From Orientallactaga sibirica (lineage: Eukaryota; Chordata; Mammalia; Rodentia; Dipodidae): 64,000 bases of DNA. Below the pieces are notes generated by a model. It saw only the letters and a program-made list of their open reading frames with translations. It had not been told where the DNA came from and searched no databases. Position numbers and translations under genes: made by a program. Positions 1 to 9,808 of this stretch are shown here, in pieces; position 1 is the stretch's first letter, and the number at the start of each line of letters is the position of its first letter. The stretch spans positions 1,240,001 through 1,304,000 of the forward strand of contig JAEOAD010000603.1 of NCBI GenBank assembly GCA_036365145.1, in the 5' to 3' direction.

Positions 1-1772
1 AGAGAAAGACTCAGCCAAACAGTGAATTTCTTATAATACTAGCAATTGGACAGTTTTCCAAAATGTCAATCCATAAGGATTGCTTCAGACATTATTTGAT
101 AATGATAGTCTCTCCTTCTGAAAATTTATTGAAAGACAATATTTAACATGACAGTGATAAATTAGCAAAATCATAACCAAATTAATTGGACAGAGAAAAA
201 TACCAAGATATAGCTAGGCCTTTATCTATAATTTCTATATTTTGTTAATAAACTTTTTTTTCCAGAGATGTTTTCCTGAATTACAGATTCACAAGTAATG
301 ATCTACCAATCTATTGATCCTTCTTGGAATTGAATATTTCCAGAGTTCAATTACTTCTATGTCTTAAATATTAAAAAAAATTATTTTAGAATTTTTGGTG
401 CTTTCTATTCCTCCCATGATCTTCTACAAATTTGTAATTCATTTTATTATCTAATGTCAGTGATATCTCTGAGGTAAAACAGTATCCATATATCTATAGC
501 TTCTGAAAATGATTCTGAATCAAAACCGAAGTCTAATTTCATGAGTAAAAAGTACACTACATAGGTTAGTATTAATTCCTTGGGTAATTTTATTTAAATA
601 ACTGCTATAATGAGATCAATGAGGGCATCAGTCTTCCAATGCTGTATTTTTATTTTCATTCTCAATAGCATGAATGGAATTCATTGCTTTTGATGATGTT
701 AAGATAGTTAATTAAAGACTTTATCTCACTCTGACAGCGATTCTAACCCCATTATGAAAATGTCATAGGATAAACAGGACAAAATATAAATGAATAGATT
801 TGATGATGGAAATGTTAATTAACCCACCTTTTGAGATTTATTTGAGATTATTTCCACGGTCAAGGAGAAAGTACTATTCCACTCAAAAATATACTGAAGA
901 CACTGTAAGAATTTATTCTATGTTTTTTTCTATTTCCAAGAAACCATGTTAGCATAAAAATATAGATAACCTCATAGATTCTTATCCCAGATGATTAAAA
1001 ATATCCACAGTCTATTTCATCTGCTGTAGATGTGACTACTGTGAAGATTATCTGGAAATGGATTAGAAAAAAAATGAAAGAATAACTCTTACTAACAGCA
1101 GTTATCTAGTGAAGTCAAGCTTTTGTTACTCAAAAGAAATAAATTCAAAATAATCATGCTGGCAATATATGATTTCACAAAATGTGTTAAGAAAGAGGTA
1201 AATTACAACATTGGGTTTTACCTGGCAATATTTATATATTTACTATTATATGTTTTACAGAATTATTTGCCCCACTGGTAATGTAGAGATATTAAATATA
1301 TCAACTAATATTACATGTTGAACAACATAGTTATCTGGTTCATCTAATCATCTCAATTATTATGCAAACCATTTTGTTAATATGAACTTAAAATGCCTCA
1401 TTAATGCAGAATATCATTATGATAAAAATACTGACTATAATGTTACTATTTTGAAATATCATGTTATGCTGATACCAGTTCTACATTTTTATCAAAAAAT
1501 TTGTACAAGTAATATATTTACAATATATTGTTTAATATTCCATATGAAATATATTTGATTTGAGTTAAACCTGAAGAGTAATCATCATTATAATAAATAG
1601 CAGATTTTACTGTTCAGTTTGTACCAGAATATTATTTGTGAGTACTTATTTGAATGTTTTCATTATTTAGTCAAGTGAGTTTTATTAAATTTATTATTTT
1701 AATAAGGAAAAGTCCACAAAATTTCATAATTAATTTAATGAAAATGTAACAGCTCTTCTTTTTTGTATCTAT
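1..1772. other. AT-rich intergenic DNA, no gene recognised
   Basis: This stretch is strongly AT-rich with frequent stops in every frame. I see no protein-like open frame, no RNA gene and no clear recent transposon. It may contain very old decayed repeats that cannot be recognised by eye. Confidence 0.6.
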
Positions 1773-1963
1773 TTTTAATACTTTATTTGCAAGCAGAGAG
1801 AGAGAGAAGCAATGGGCACACTAGTGCCTCTAGCCACTGCAAATAAATGTTAGATGCATGTTCCACTTTATACATCTGGCTTTACATGGGTGCTGGGAAA
1901 TTGAACAGGGAGCATCAGGCTATGTAGGCAAGTGCCGTATCTGTTGAGCTATCTCTCAAGCCC
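1773..1963 (-). mobile_element. B2-like (Dip-type) SINE
   Basis: Read on the minus strand, this begins with a GGGCT(T/G)GAGAGATAGC head, continues with an A-box-like and a B-box-like segment of tRNA type (around 1890-1945), and ends in a purine-rich GA tail followed by AT-rich sequence. It matches the other copies in this window at 1970-2190, 36004-36321, 37278-37484 and 39479-39680. Such tRNA-derived B2-superfamily SINEs are transcribed by RNA polymerase III and mobilised by L1. The family assignment to Dip is from memory of rodent SINE structure. Confidence 0.8.
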
Positions 1964-1969
1964 TAATTT

Positions 1970-2190
1970 CTATTTTTTGGAGAGAGAGAGACAGGTATAG
2001 AATGGGCACCCAAGCCGCAGTTTAGCCACTGTGAACAAATTCCAGACGTTTGTGCCCCCTTGTGGGCAAGTGCAGCATTGCTCCCTTGCATCACTTTGCA
2101 TCTGGCTAAAAATGGGACCTGGAGGATCGAATGGATGTTCTTAGGTTTAGCAGGCAGGCACCTTAACTGCTAAGCTATCTCTCCAGCCCT
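1970..2190 (-). mobile_element. B2-like (Dip-type) SINE, second copy
   Basis: This is a second copy of the same SINE in the same orientation, a few bases from the first. The minus-strand head AGGGCTGGAGAGATAGC lies at about 2174-2190, and the GA-rich 3' portion at about 1978-1995. The two copies differ at many positions, so they are separate insertions and not a recent tandem duplication. TA-rich DNA follows at 2200-2235. Confidence 0.82.
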
Positions 2191-2224
2191 CAAACCCTAA
2201 TTTTATTTTTTATATATTATATAA

Positions 2225-2520
2225 TTATATATATAATATTCTTTTCTCCCTTTGCCTCTGGTCCCATTTTTTGGAGTTCTCACTGGGTTTATGGTATTCA
2301 CTGTAGGGTCAGGAAGCCCTCAGTCAGTCCCTATGGGGTAGCAGAAACAAGCTTCAGGGTATTCCTACCCACACTGTGACTCTTAAAATCTTTGCACCAC
2401 CTCTTCCACAATATTCCTGAGCCATGGCAGATATGTTGGTAGTCTGATTTGGTTTTGAGTTCTTAATAGTTGTTATATCACCCCTGCATCAGAGAGTACT
2501 TGAGCAGAGTGACTATGCCA
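2225..2520 (-). mobile_element. L1 3' UTR fragment
   Basis: The minus strand carries the distal L1 3' UTR: a CCATGGCTCAGGAA block followed by GTGGAAGAGG and a run of purines, as in the copies at 26040-26080 (+), 63415-63450 (+), 58780-58815 (-) and 60010-60055 (-). An AT-rich tail lies at its left end (about 2200-2235). The join to the tandem array on the right is not resolved. Confidence 0.6.
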
Positions 2521-2539
2521 GAGATTCTAGTTAGGTCCT

Positions 2540-3340
2540 CACCTACCAGTTTCTTGGTTCTGGTATCCCTGTTGCAGGCTTGGGGTGGCCTGGACTGTAG
2601 CAAGTGTTTTGCTCTAACATCCTGATTAACTGCCCAATTCTACAACTCCTAGATCCCCTGTATTGGAGAGTATGTACATAAAGTGAGTAGCCAGAGCTCC
2701 CAGTTAATTCCCACCTCCCAGTTCCCTGTTCCTGGTACCCTTGCCGCTGGCTTGGGGAGCCCTGGACCCTGTTAGTGTGCTGTGGAAGCAGACCTTTTGC
2801 TATGCATTCCTGATTAACCTGTCCCTGAGTCCCAAACTCCAAAATTCCCTACTCTGGAGTTAGTACACTGACTGAGTCAGTCAGAATTCTCAGTTTATTC
2901 CCCAACTCCCAATTCCCTGCTGCTGGCTAGAGGTGAACTGGACTGTGCCTACATGCCTTTTGCTCTGCCTTTCTGAGTCACTTGTTCCTAGTCCCCAATT
3001 CCAAGATCCTCTGTTTCAGAGGGTATGCATAGAGTAAGTAGGCCATAGCTCCTGGTTTGTTCTCACTTCCAAATTCCCTGGTTCTGGTACCCCTGATTTT
3101 AGCTTGGGGCAGCCTGGACACTGTGTGTGTGCTGTGGAAACAGGTCTTTTACTCTAGTTTCCTGATTAACTGGCCTCAGGTCACCAACTCCCTCTTTCCC
3201 TGATTCAGAGGGTACATGGTCACTTGTCTCTTGCTCCTGGATCCGCATGTTCCTCAATCCCCAGTACCCTTGTGCTGAGGAGTGCACACTAGTGGAATGA
3301 GTAGGTCTGAGCTCCCATTTCAAACCTCCCAATTCCCCAG
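2540..3340. repeat. Tandem array of about four diverged ~160-260 bp units
   Basis: Units begin near 2547, 2727, 2910 and 3070, each with a CCCTG(G/C)TTCTGGTA-like start, a GCTTGGGG...CCTGGAC block, a TTTTGCTCT...CTGATTAAC block and a CAGAGGGTA block. On the minus strand, two stretches stay open (2543-2842 and 3099-3332) and share a QHT-R/S-VQ pattern. I take this as a by-product of repetition and not a gene. The unit size and L1 setting suggest 5' UTR monomers of an L1. If so, the orientation is uncertain, because the neighbouring 3' UTR at 2225-2520 is on the minus strand while the L1 at 3504 is on the plus strand. Confidence 0.65.
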
Positions 3341-3342
3341 AT

Positions 3343-3503
3343 ACCTTTTTAGGGGGAGGGGTTGAGGTAGGGTCTCACTCTGGCCAAGGCTGACCTGGAA
3401 TTAAGTATGTAGTCTCAGAGTAGCCTGAAACTCATGGAAATCCTTCAGCCTCTGCCTCCTGAATGCTGGGTTTAAAGGCATACACACCATGCTGGGCTCA
3501 TCA
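3343..3503 (-). mobile_element. B1-type SINE
   Basis: This is a 7SL-derived B1 in minus orientation: GAGGTAGGGTCTCACTCT, then GCTGACCTGGAATT, then TCAGCCTCTGCCTCCTGAAT and GCTGGG-TTTAAAGGCATACACACCATG. It interrupts the sequence between the tandem array and the L1 that starts about 3504. Confidence 0.85.
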
Positions 3504-3689
3504 GGTACCTTTGATCCATTTGCAACCTCCACAATCTGAGCATCTGTGGTTAACCCCATCCTTCTCTAATACAGTTTACTTTTAAAACATAACACATAAT
3601 GAAGATCCTACAATGAAAAATACTTGCTTCCTCCTCAATAAAATAAGACTTTAATCCATAGATGGGTAGAAAACAATGCAAAACAATGT

Positions 3690-4780
3690 CAGTCAGAAAA
3701 CTGAAAGATCTACACCAAGGATTCCTGGTCCTATAATGGAAGTCTCTAATGAAAACTGAAAATTTAATAGAAATTAAATACCAAATTGAAAATACAATAA
3801 GCTATATGACCCTGATTAAGAGAATTGCTCAATTAGAAGCAAATGATCAAAAAAAAAAAAAAACCAACAATCACATAAATGTAATTAAGCAGAACCATCT
3901 TTTAGAGAACACAGCTTTTGTCACTAGGCTTGACTTAATTGAAGAAAACAAACGAGGCCTCAAAAGAGAGCTAACAGAATTGAAAGTTTGTCAACACGTG
4001 GAGGATCTCAATAACCAGCTAATTAAGCTTAATGAACAAATGCAAGAATGAATTCCAGGAAACATCAAGAAAATCAGACCTTGAACTGAAATCAAACATC
4101 AAAAAAGAGATGTACATGATGCAAAAACACAAGACAAAACAAAAATCAAATAGAGCTTTTAACAACCTCTCTAGAAATGCACACTAATAGAGTCTGTCAT
4201 GTGGAGGACAGAACCTTTGAGTGAAAGACAAGACAGAAGAAAATGACTGAGAGTCTCAAAATTTTGCTAAGTTCAAAAAATCACATAAACAGAATATGGG
4301 GTGACTGTGAGATACCCTAAAATGACCAAACATCTGGATAATGGGTATACCAGAAGAAGAGGAGATAGAGGCCAGAGGCATAGAGAACAAAATCAACAAA
4401 ATTATTGAGGAAAAATTTTCCAAACTCTCAAAGCAGAGGCCCATGTAGAAACAAGAAGCTCACAGATCACCAGACAGGACCAAAGATGAAACTCTCCAGG
4501 AAACATCATAGTTTAAACTGTTAGCAGTGAAAACAAAGTGAAAGTGTTAAAAGCAGCAAGAGAAAAACTACTCACTACACACCAAGGCAATCCCACAAGA
4601 ATTACCTCAGATATCTCAATGGAAACCCAGGAAGCCAAAAGGGCCTGGAATGGAACACTTCACACAGATGAGTCAAACAAAACAATCTCAAGATACTACA
4701 AGAAGATCATAATAACCAAAACTATAACAGGCTCAAAAATGTGCAGAGCCCAAGAAAACACCAAACCCCATAAAGCACCC
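3690..4780 (+). pseudogene. L1 ORF1 remnant (RNA-binding protein)
   Basis: L1 ORF1p is the trimeric RNA chaperone that packages L1 RNA. Open stretches in shifting frames cover the N-terminal region and coiled coil (3749-4051, with ...RLDLIEENKRGLK...), the RRM-like middle (about 4270-4430, reading like KRPNIWIMGIPEEEE with breaks) and the C-terminal domain (4538-4700, with HQGNPTRITSDIS and AKRAW). The normal C-terminal continuation after AKRAW is lost or strongly diverged. Multiple stops and frameshifts make it non-functional. An A-run at 3849-3863 lies inside the reading frame. Confidence 0.75.
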
Positions 4781-4829
4781 TATCATGGCAGGGATTTAGT
4801 CAAACCTCAGTTGTAACCTTATATATTAA

Positions 4830-5455
4830 CCCATCAAAACAAACAAGTTCACAGAGTAGATCAGAAAAAATGGACCCTTCTATCTGCTCACTTTAAGAAA
4901 CATGCCACACCACTAAAGACAGATACCTCCTCAGGGTGAAAGGATGGAAAATGATATTCCAAGCAAATGGAAATAAGAAACAAGCAGGCATTGCTATATT
5001 AATATCTGATAAAATAGACTTCAAAACAAAAGTAATCAAAGTGGAGAAAGAAGGTTACTGCTTACTCATCAAGGGAACAATGCAACATTGGGACATCATA
5101 GTCATAAATATACATGCACCAAACACAATTTAACCACAGCTTATAAAACAAAACCTAGTTGATAACAATATAGAAATAAACAACAACAACATCATAGTTG
5201 GGGACTTCAATACTCTACTATTATCAATAGACAGATAATCTAAGCAGAAAATCAACAGGGAAATTATAGAGCTCAACAACACCATAAATCAAGATGTGGT
5301 ATATCTACACAATGGAATTCTACATACCAGTAGGGAAAATGACACAATGCCATTTGAAGAAAAATTGTCAAACTTGGAACAGATCATTCTCAGTGAACTC
5401 ACCCAATCACAGAAAGATAAGCTTTGCATAGTCTCATTCATCTGTGGCTCCTAAC
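4830..5455 (+). pseudogene. L1 ORF2 remnant: endonuclease start joined to C-terminal tail
   Basis: The segment 4936-5133 encodes the L1 endonuclease (GWKMIFQANGNKKQAGIA, then DKIDFKTK and a THAPN-like element). About 5200-5280 continues it with a GDFN-like motif (GDFNTLL) and QKINRE. From 5289 the sequence jumps to the ORF2 C-terminus (MEFYSAV-like, then LSELTQSQKDK and SFICGS before the stop). The deletion removes the rest of the endonuclease and the whole reverse transcriptase. It is non-functional. Confidence 0.75.
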
Positions 5456-5689
5456 CTGAATTTGCCAGGGATGCTGACACACTTAAACATTTCTAGGACT
5501 GGAAAATAGGGATGGTGGGGCAGGAAGGGAGGGTAAGGGTGGACCCAATTGGAAATGGCACCACAAAATCCTATATCCTGAAAGACATTCTAAAAGGTTG
5601 AACCTTCATCAGGTGCTTAGAGAGAACACCAGATTCACAGGGGCTTAGAGAGGGTATGATGAAGACGAATCTGTTTTTTATAATCTTAG

Positions 5690-6930
5690 TGAAGGGCACA
5701 TATTTTGGAAGGTCCCATTGTGGAGGTAAATCCACTCCAGTATTCCAAGTTCTCTGAGCCTGTTAATCCCTTCATCAACATTATGCCAAGGGATGCCAGG
5801 CAGCTCCAGCTCATTCACAGTAGGCCATCTTTGAATCTATACTTGAGCCAACCAACCAAATAAACTCTTAGCACCTCTTCCAACTGCATGAGCTGCAGTG
5901 TTAAATCTAAAATCTCTGCTCAGTGGGCCCATTTCAATAACTTCAGCCTGATCTAATCTTATATTCCTTCCACCATCATCTCACACGCTTAAAATCCATT
6001 CCCACACATATTCCCTATGCTTCTGCCTGTACAAGTTAGGAAGCTCCTGAAGTTCTTTAAGGGTGAACTTCACTTCCACTTGAGTCATGCTTTCTATCTC
6101 ACCTTTAGGGGTATAACTAGCCTTATGCCTTGTTATAGGCTGAGAGGCAAAGATTTTGGGGCACTGAGAAGCATCAGCACCTCCTGCAGGGAGGGTCATT
6201 GCTGGTTCCTCAGGCAAAAAAGGAATGATTCCCTAAGGCAAGGGTGGACAGGGCAATACTTCAGGGTGTGGGGGTGGGGGTGTAACTGCCCCTAAAGGAG
6301 GGGAAGCCACATTCTCATACAAAACAACTTCTTCAGAATCTAAGAGTTCAATGTCCCCAGAATCTTCAGGGTCTTCCCACACATCCCCATCCCAAGTCAT
6401 AGGATCCCATTCTTTCCAATCAATGCTCTCACTTTAATTTCTGATAGCCTGTGAGGCTGGGAATTGAGCTTAAGTTGCAAGTTAGCCAATCTTACAGTGA
6501 GAGCTTGAGTTTGTTTTTCTGCAATTTGAGCCCTGTTCTGGCTAGAGAGGAGACTCTCCTCCAGGGCACTCTTAGGAACCTTCAGATCATGTATGTGCAT
6601 CTTAAGCTTGGAAACTTCCTTTCTGAACTTCTGCTTTTCTCTAAACAGTTTATCCAGAGATGCTAGAAGTAACCATCCAACATCATTTATCTTACTTTTC
6701 CACAAATATTCAAAAGTTCTAGATACAGAGTCACTAAATAGGATCACCAAATACATCTATCTCATGGAATTCTTTAAATAGTGCACACCATGGATTATTA
6801 GTGCCCTCCTTATGACCAGTAAAGCTGCTCTCCTTATTACCAGTAGAGCCTTTAATGGTACTGAAGTTGGAGAACCTACTCCAGAGAACACCAGTCCCAC
6901 TAGAGAAATCCATCCTTACAATTGTTTCTC
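5690..6930 (-). pseudogene. gag: ERVL gag remnant
   Basis: The minus-strand frame 6756-6397 encodes a coiled-coil-rich Gag segment (LLASLDKL, heptad-like KLKMHIHDLK, SLLSSQNRAQIAEKQTQ) that matches the plus-strand provirus at 19449-19811. A second stretch, 6217-5981, carries ELQELPNLYRQKHREYVWEW, matching 20100-20160. Reading frames are interrupted, and the fragment ends within the capsid-like region at 5690. Gag would form the retrovirus-like particle; this copy cannot. Confidence 0.8.
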
Positions 6931-6955
6931 TAGAACCACTCCTAGTACCACAATC

Positions 6956-7474
6956 TGTATTAGTCAGGGTTCTCTAGAGGAACAGAACTGGTAAAATGAA
7001 TTGTATTAAAAGGGAATTTATTGAATTAGCTTGCAACAGCCCAGCGATAGCAGGTTTCTGGCCTGAGATTCAAGGAACACAGTAGCTGCTCAGTCCATGA
7101 GGCTGGATGCCTCAGCAGTCCCAAACCAGCACTGAAGGCCTGGAGGCATCCTGGATAGATAGATGCTGCTCTTCAGTCCATGCTGGTCTTCAGTCAACAC
7201 TGGAAAGCAGCTAGCAGCAAGCAGCAAACAGTGAGCAGCAAACAGCAAACAGCACAGGCACCTAGGTGGGAGGAGGGGATACTTTCCTTTTCAGAGCTTC
7301 TTTAGAGAAAGCCCTCCCTCCAAGAGGGGCTGCCCACTCTGGAGGAAGGGCTCACCCTGGGGGAAGTATTGTTCCTTTAGTTAACCCTTCCTAGAAGCAG
7401 CATCAGAGACATACTTATGAGGAATGTCTGTGGATTCCTAAACAGATCAAGTTGACACAAACTTAACCATCACA
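6956..7474 (-). mobile_element. ERVL LTR shared between two internal regions
   Basis: This is a complete LTR of 519 bp on the minus strand, starting TGTGATGGTTAAGTTTGTG (7474) and ending CCCTGACTAATACA (6956). It matches the 500-bp 3' LTR at 24816-25315. Its centre has an expanded AGCAGCAAACAG-type stretch (about 7208-7255) absent from the other LTRs. The primer-binding region (TGGTACTAGGAGTGG) follows at about 6936-6950, and the purine-rich AAGGGGTGGACT lies just outside the other edge (about 7475-7487). Confidence 0.9.
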
Positions 7475-8103
7475 AGTCCACCCCTTATCAACTTGACACC
7501 AAACCATCTCTCCTTACATCAATACTTAATTTCCAAATGAAGACAGTAACAAGGTCATAATTCCACCTAACATGATATAACCATCCCTTGTACAACCAGA
7601 AACTCACACCCCCCCAACACAAAAGAAGGTTCCTTAAGGAATGCTTAGTCTCTAATATAATAGGTCAAACATAAATTTAATAGTGGTTAACTAGTGATAT
7701 TATCTTAATCAGTATTAATTACCTAATAGAGAAATGGAGGAAGAACAAAAGTGTCTTAATATTGGTGTAGATATGTGCAAACACTCTTAACAAGGTAAGA
7801 CAGAAACATTCATGGCAATTAGACTCCACATTTTTTGTAACTGGTCACATGGCCTTAGCTGGTTTTTGTAACTGCCTTCTTCCATTACCCATTCTGTATT
7901 TCCTCCACCTTCATCAAGCCCCTCAACAAGTCTTGGTTCTTTACCTGGAGGGGTGACTCATACCTTCATTCCTCAAGGATCTGGGCCATTTATCAAACTG
8001 CCTTGATTGGGTTGTTGCAGTTGTCCATTGACTTTGATAACAGGTAATTTTAACAAGAGATACCCTAAAGGATCTCTTGCATTCCAAACATACTCTTCCT
8101 TAC

Positions 8104-8248
8104 CTCTTTTAATCCCAGCATTCAGGAGGCAGAGGTAGGAGGATCACTGTGAGTTCAAGGACACCCTGAGACTACATAGTAAATTCCAGGTCAGCCTGGT
8201 CTATAGTGAAACCCCGTTGAAACTCCCCCACACACACCCCAAAAAACA
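8104..8248 (+). mobile_element. B1-type SINE
   Basis: This is a plus-strand B1: TTTAATCCCAGCATTCAGGAGGCAGAGGTAGGAGGATC, GTGAGTTCAAGG, CCAGGTCAGCCTGGTCTATAGTG, then an A/C-rich tail at 8215-8245. It sits at the boundary between the ERVL fragment and the MaLR element, so it masks whatever junction they share. Confidence 0.85.
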
Positions 8249-9808
8249 GGATACCCAAGTTTATGGGGGACACCTGAATCAAAGCACCACATTCTGCCCC
8301 TGGCCCCCATAAACTGATAAATATACATGATGTAAAATGCAATGCATTCATCCAACTGTAAAAGTCCCTATAGTTTTTATCAATTCCAATGATGTTCATA
8401 CATCCCCATAATCCAAGGTCTTTTAACTGAGCCATAATACCAAAAAATCCCCCCAAAACACATAATGGCACAGAATAAACATTCACACTGCATAAGATGG
8501 AATGGTACATAGCAAAAAAATATTCAACCAATACAAGATTTAAACAGGGAAAACAACAAAATCTGTAGTTTCAAGTCCAACAACTCGAGCCAGTGACAAG
8601 TCTCCAAGTCAGATAATTCTAACCCGCAACAAGTCTCTGGAGTTCCAATTCTGATCCTCCAGCTAGGCTACTCAAAGTCCAGGAAAACTTCATCCAAGGC
8701 TGGCAGCTCTCCTTGGCAGCCATCTCATGGTCCTTGAATCTCTACTGGGACTCCACTGCAACCTACTTTTCATCCTCATGGCACTCTAGGATCTCCATTA
8801 AGTCATCCAGCAAACCTGCTTCACACTGCCCATGGACATTTCCAAAACACAAGACTGCATAGCAAACTCAATGACCCATATTTCCTTCATTTCTTATACT
8901 CCATAATACCAGATAGAGTACCAATTTGTTAATCCAGGGGCGGGGGGGGGGATAAAGCAGACTTTGAAGAACAGGACACTCCTTGAGCACTCAAGCCCCT
9001 TCAAAAGAGTCTACATTGTTGCCCCAATGCAGGTCAGTGCTGGCCCAATCTCAATCATTGTAATCTCTTAAACAATTTGCAAGGAAACAGGCAGCAGTTT
9101 AGGTCCAAGGATTTCATTTTTTTCTGTGCCATATCCCTCTGCTCACACCAGTCCATTTCTATGCCATAAACAACTTCTTAAGACATGTCTATAACAGCAA
9201 GCCTCTCTAACTGCTTCTAGCCCAGTTTAAGCAAAGCTCTTTCTCACCCTCATAAACCAAACCTCACAGTACATAGTTCTTATGGCATTCAGGTCTTTCA
9301 ACTCTGACCAGAATCAAGCTGAACTTACAGTACTGCAAGGAATCTCTTGGGCCAAGGTTTCAAATCTTTCCACATTCCTCTTGAAAATCAGCTCAAAAAG
9401 GCCAAAGCCACAAAGTCAGGTGTGTAGCAGCAATCCCACTCCTCGGTAGGAACATTACTGTTGCAGTCAGGTTCTCATTGCTGAGAGAAATCACCCCACT
9501 AAGAGCATCTTGTGGGAAAAAAAGAGGTTTATTTTGGCTTATAGGCTTGAGAGGAAGCTCTATGATGGCAAGGGAAAATGGTGGCATGAGTAGAGGGTGG
9601 GCATCACTCCCTGGCCAACATCAGTTGGACAATAGCAACAGGAGAGTGTTCCAATAACTTGCAAGTGGGAGCTGGCTATAACACCCATAAGCCTGCCCCC
9701 AACAATACTCTGCTTCCAGGAGGCATTAATTCCCAAATCTCTATCAGCTGGGAACCTAGCATTCAGAATACCTAAGTTCATGGGGAACACCTGAATCAAA
9801 CCACCACA
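8249..9808 (-). mobile_element. MaLR (non-autonomous ERVL-MaLR) element
   Basis: Minus-strand order: a complete 5' LTR (9808-9459), an internal region (9458-8292), then the first 43 bp of a 3' LTR (8291-8249), cut off next to the B1. The two LTR starts are near copies (TGTGGTG-TTTGATTCAGGTGT). The internal region begins with a PBS-like TACCGAGGAGTGGG and ends with the typical MaLR GGGGGCCAGGGGCAGAATG before the 3' LTR. MaLR internals are long relatives of Gag-derived sequence without a pol gene. I see no usable open frame here. Confidence 0.85.
9459..9808 (-). mobile_element. MaLR 5' LTR
   Basis: This LTR is 350 bp, TG...CA bounded (TGTGGTGGTTTGATTCAG at 9808, CTGACTGCAACA at 9459). It carries an AATAAA polyadenylation signal on the minus strand within GCCAAAATAAACCTC near 9530. 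The element is inserted in or next to the L1 ORF2 sequence that begins at 9809. Confidence 0.85.

Larger units (their letters stand above)
3504..5689 (+). mobile_element. L1 element, plus strand, internally deleted
   Basis: The order is a short 5' UTR-like stretch, an ORF1 remnant (about 3690-4780), the start of ORF2 (endonuclease, about 4830-5288), then an abrupt jump to the ORF2 C-terminus (5289-5455) and a proximal 3' UTR (5456-5689). Several kilobases of ORF2, including the whole reverse transcriptase, are missing at 5288/5289. It has no poly(A) tail of its own: at 5689 it runs straight into the minus-strand ERVL fragment. The ORF1 resembles that of the minus-strand L1 at 43.6-53.5 kb. 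Confidence 0.8.
5690..8096 (-). mobile_element. ERVL fragment with internal-LTR-internal order
   Basis: Read on the minus strand, this contains the 3' non-coding end of an ERVL (8096 down to 7475), one complete LTR (7474-6956), the primer-binding region and then gag (about 6955-5690). Both LTR edges are exact, so one LTR serves as the 3' LTR of one unit and the 5' LTR of the next. It is homologous to, but clearly diverged from, the plus-strand provirus at 12592-25315. Everything between gag (equivalent of 20488) and the region after dUTPase (equivalent of 24210) is absent. The left end abuts L1 3' UTR and the right end abuts a B1. Confidence 0.85.

Noticed and set aside
2543..3332. Two related minus-strand open frames with shared QHT motif
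   Set aside because: They come from the tandem repeat units. No start context or independent evidence of coding.
8172..8531. 119-codon minus-strand frame resembling a membrane protein
   Set aside because: It spans a B1 and the MaLR internal region. The hydrophobicity is a by-product of repeat sequence.
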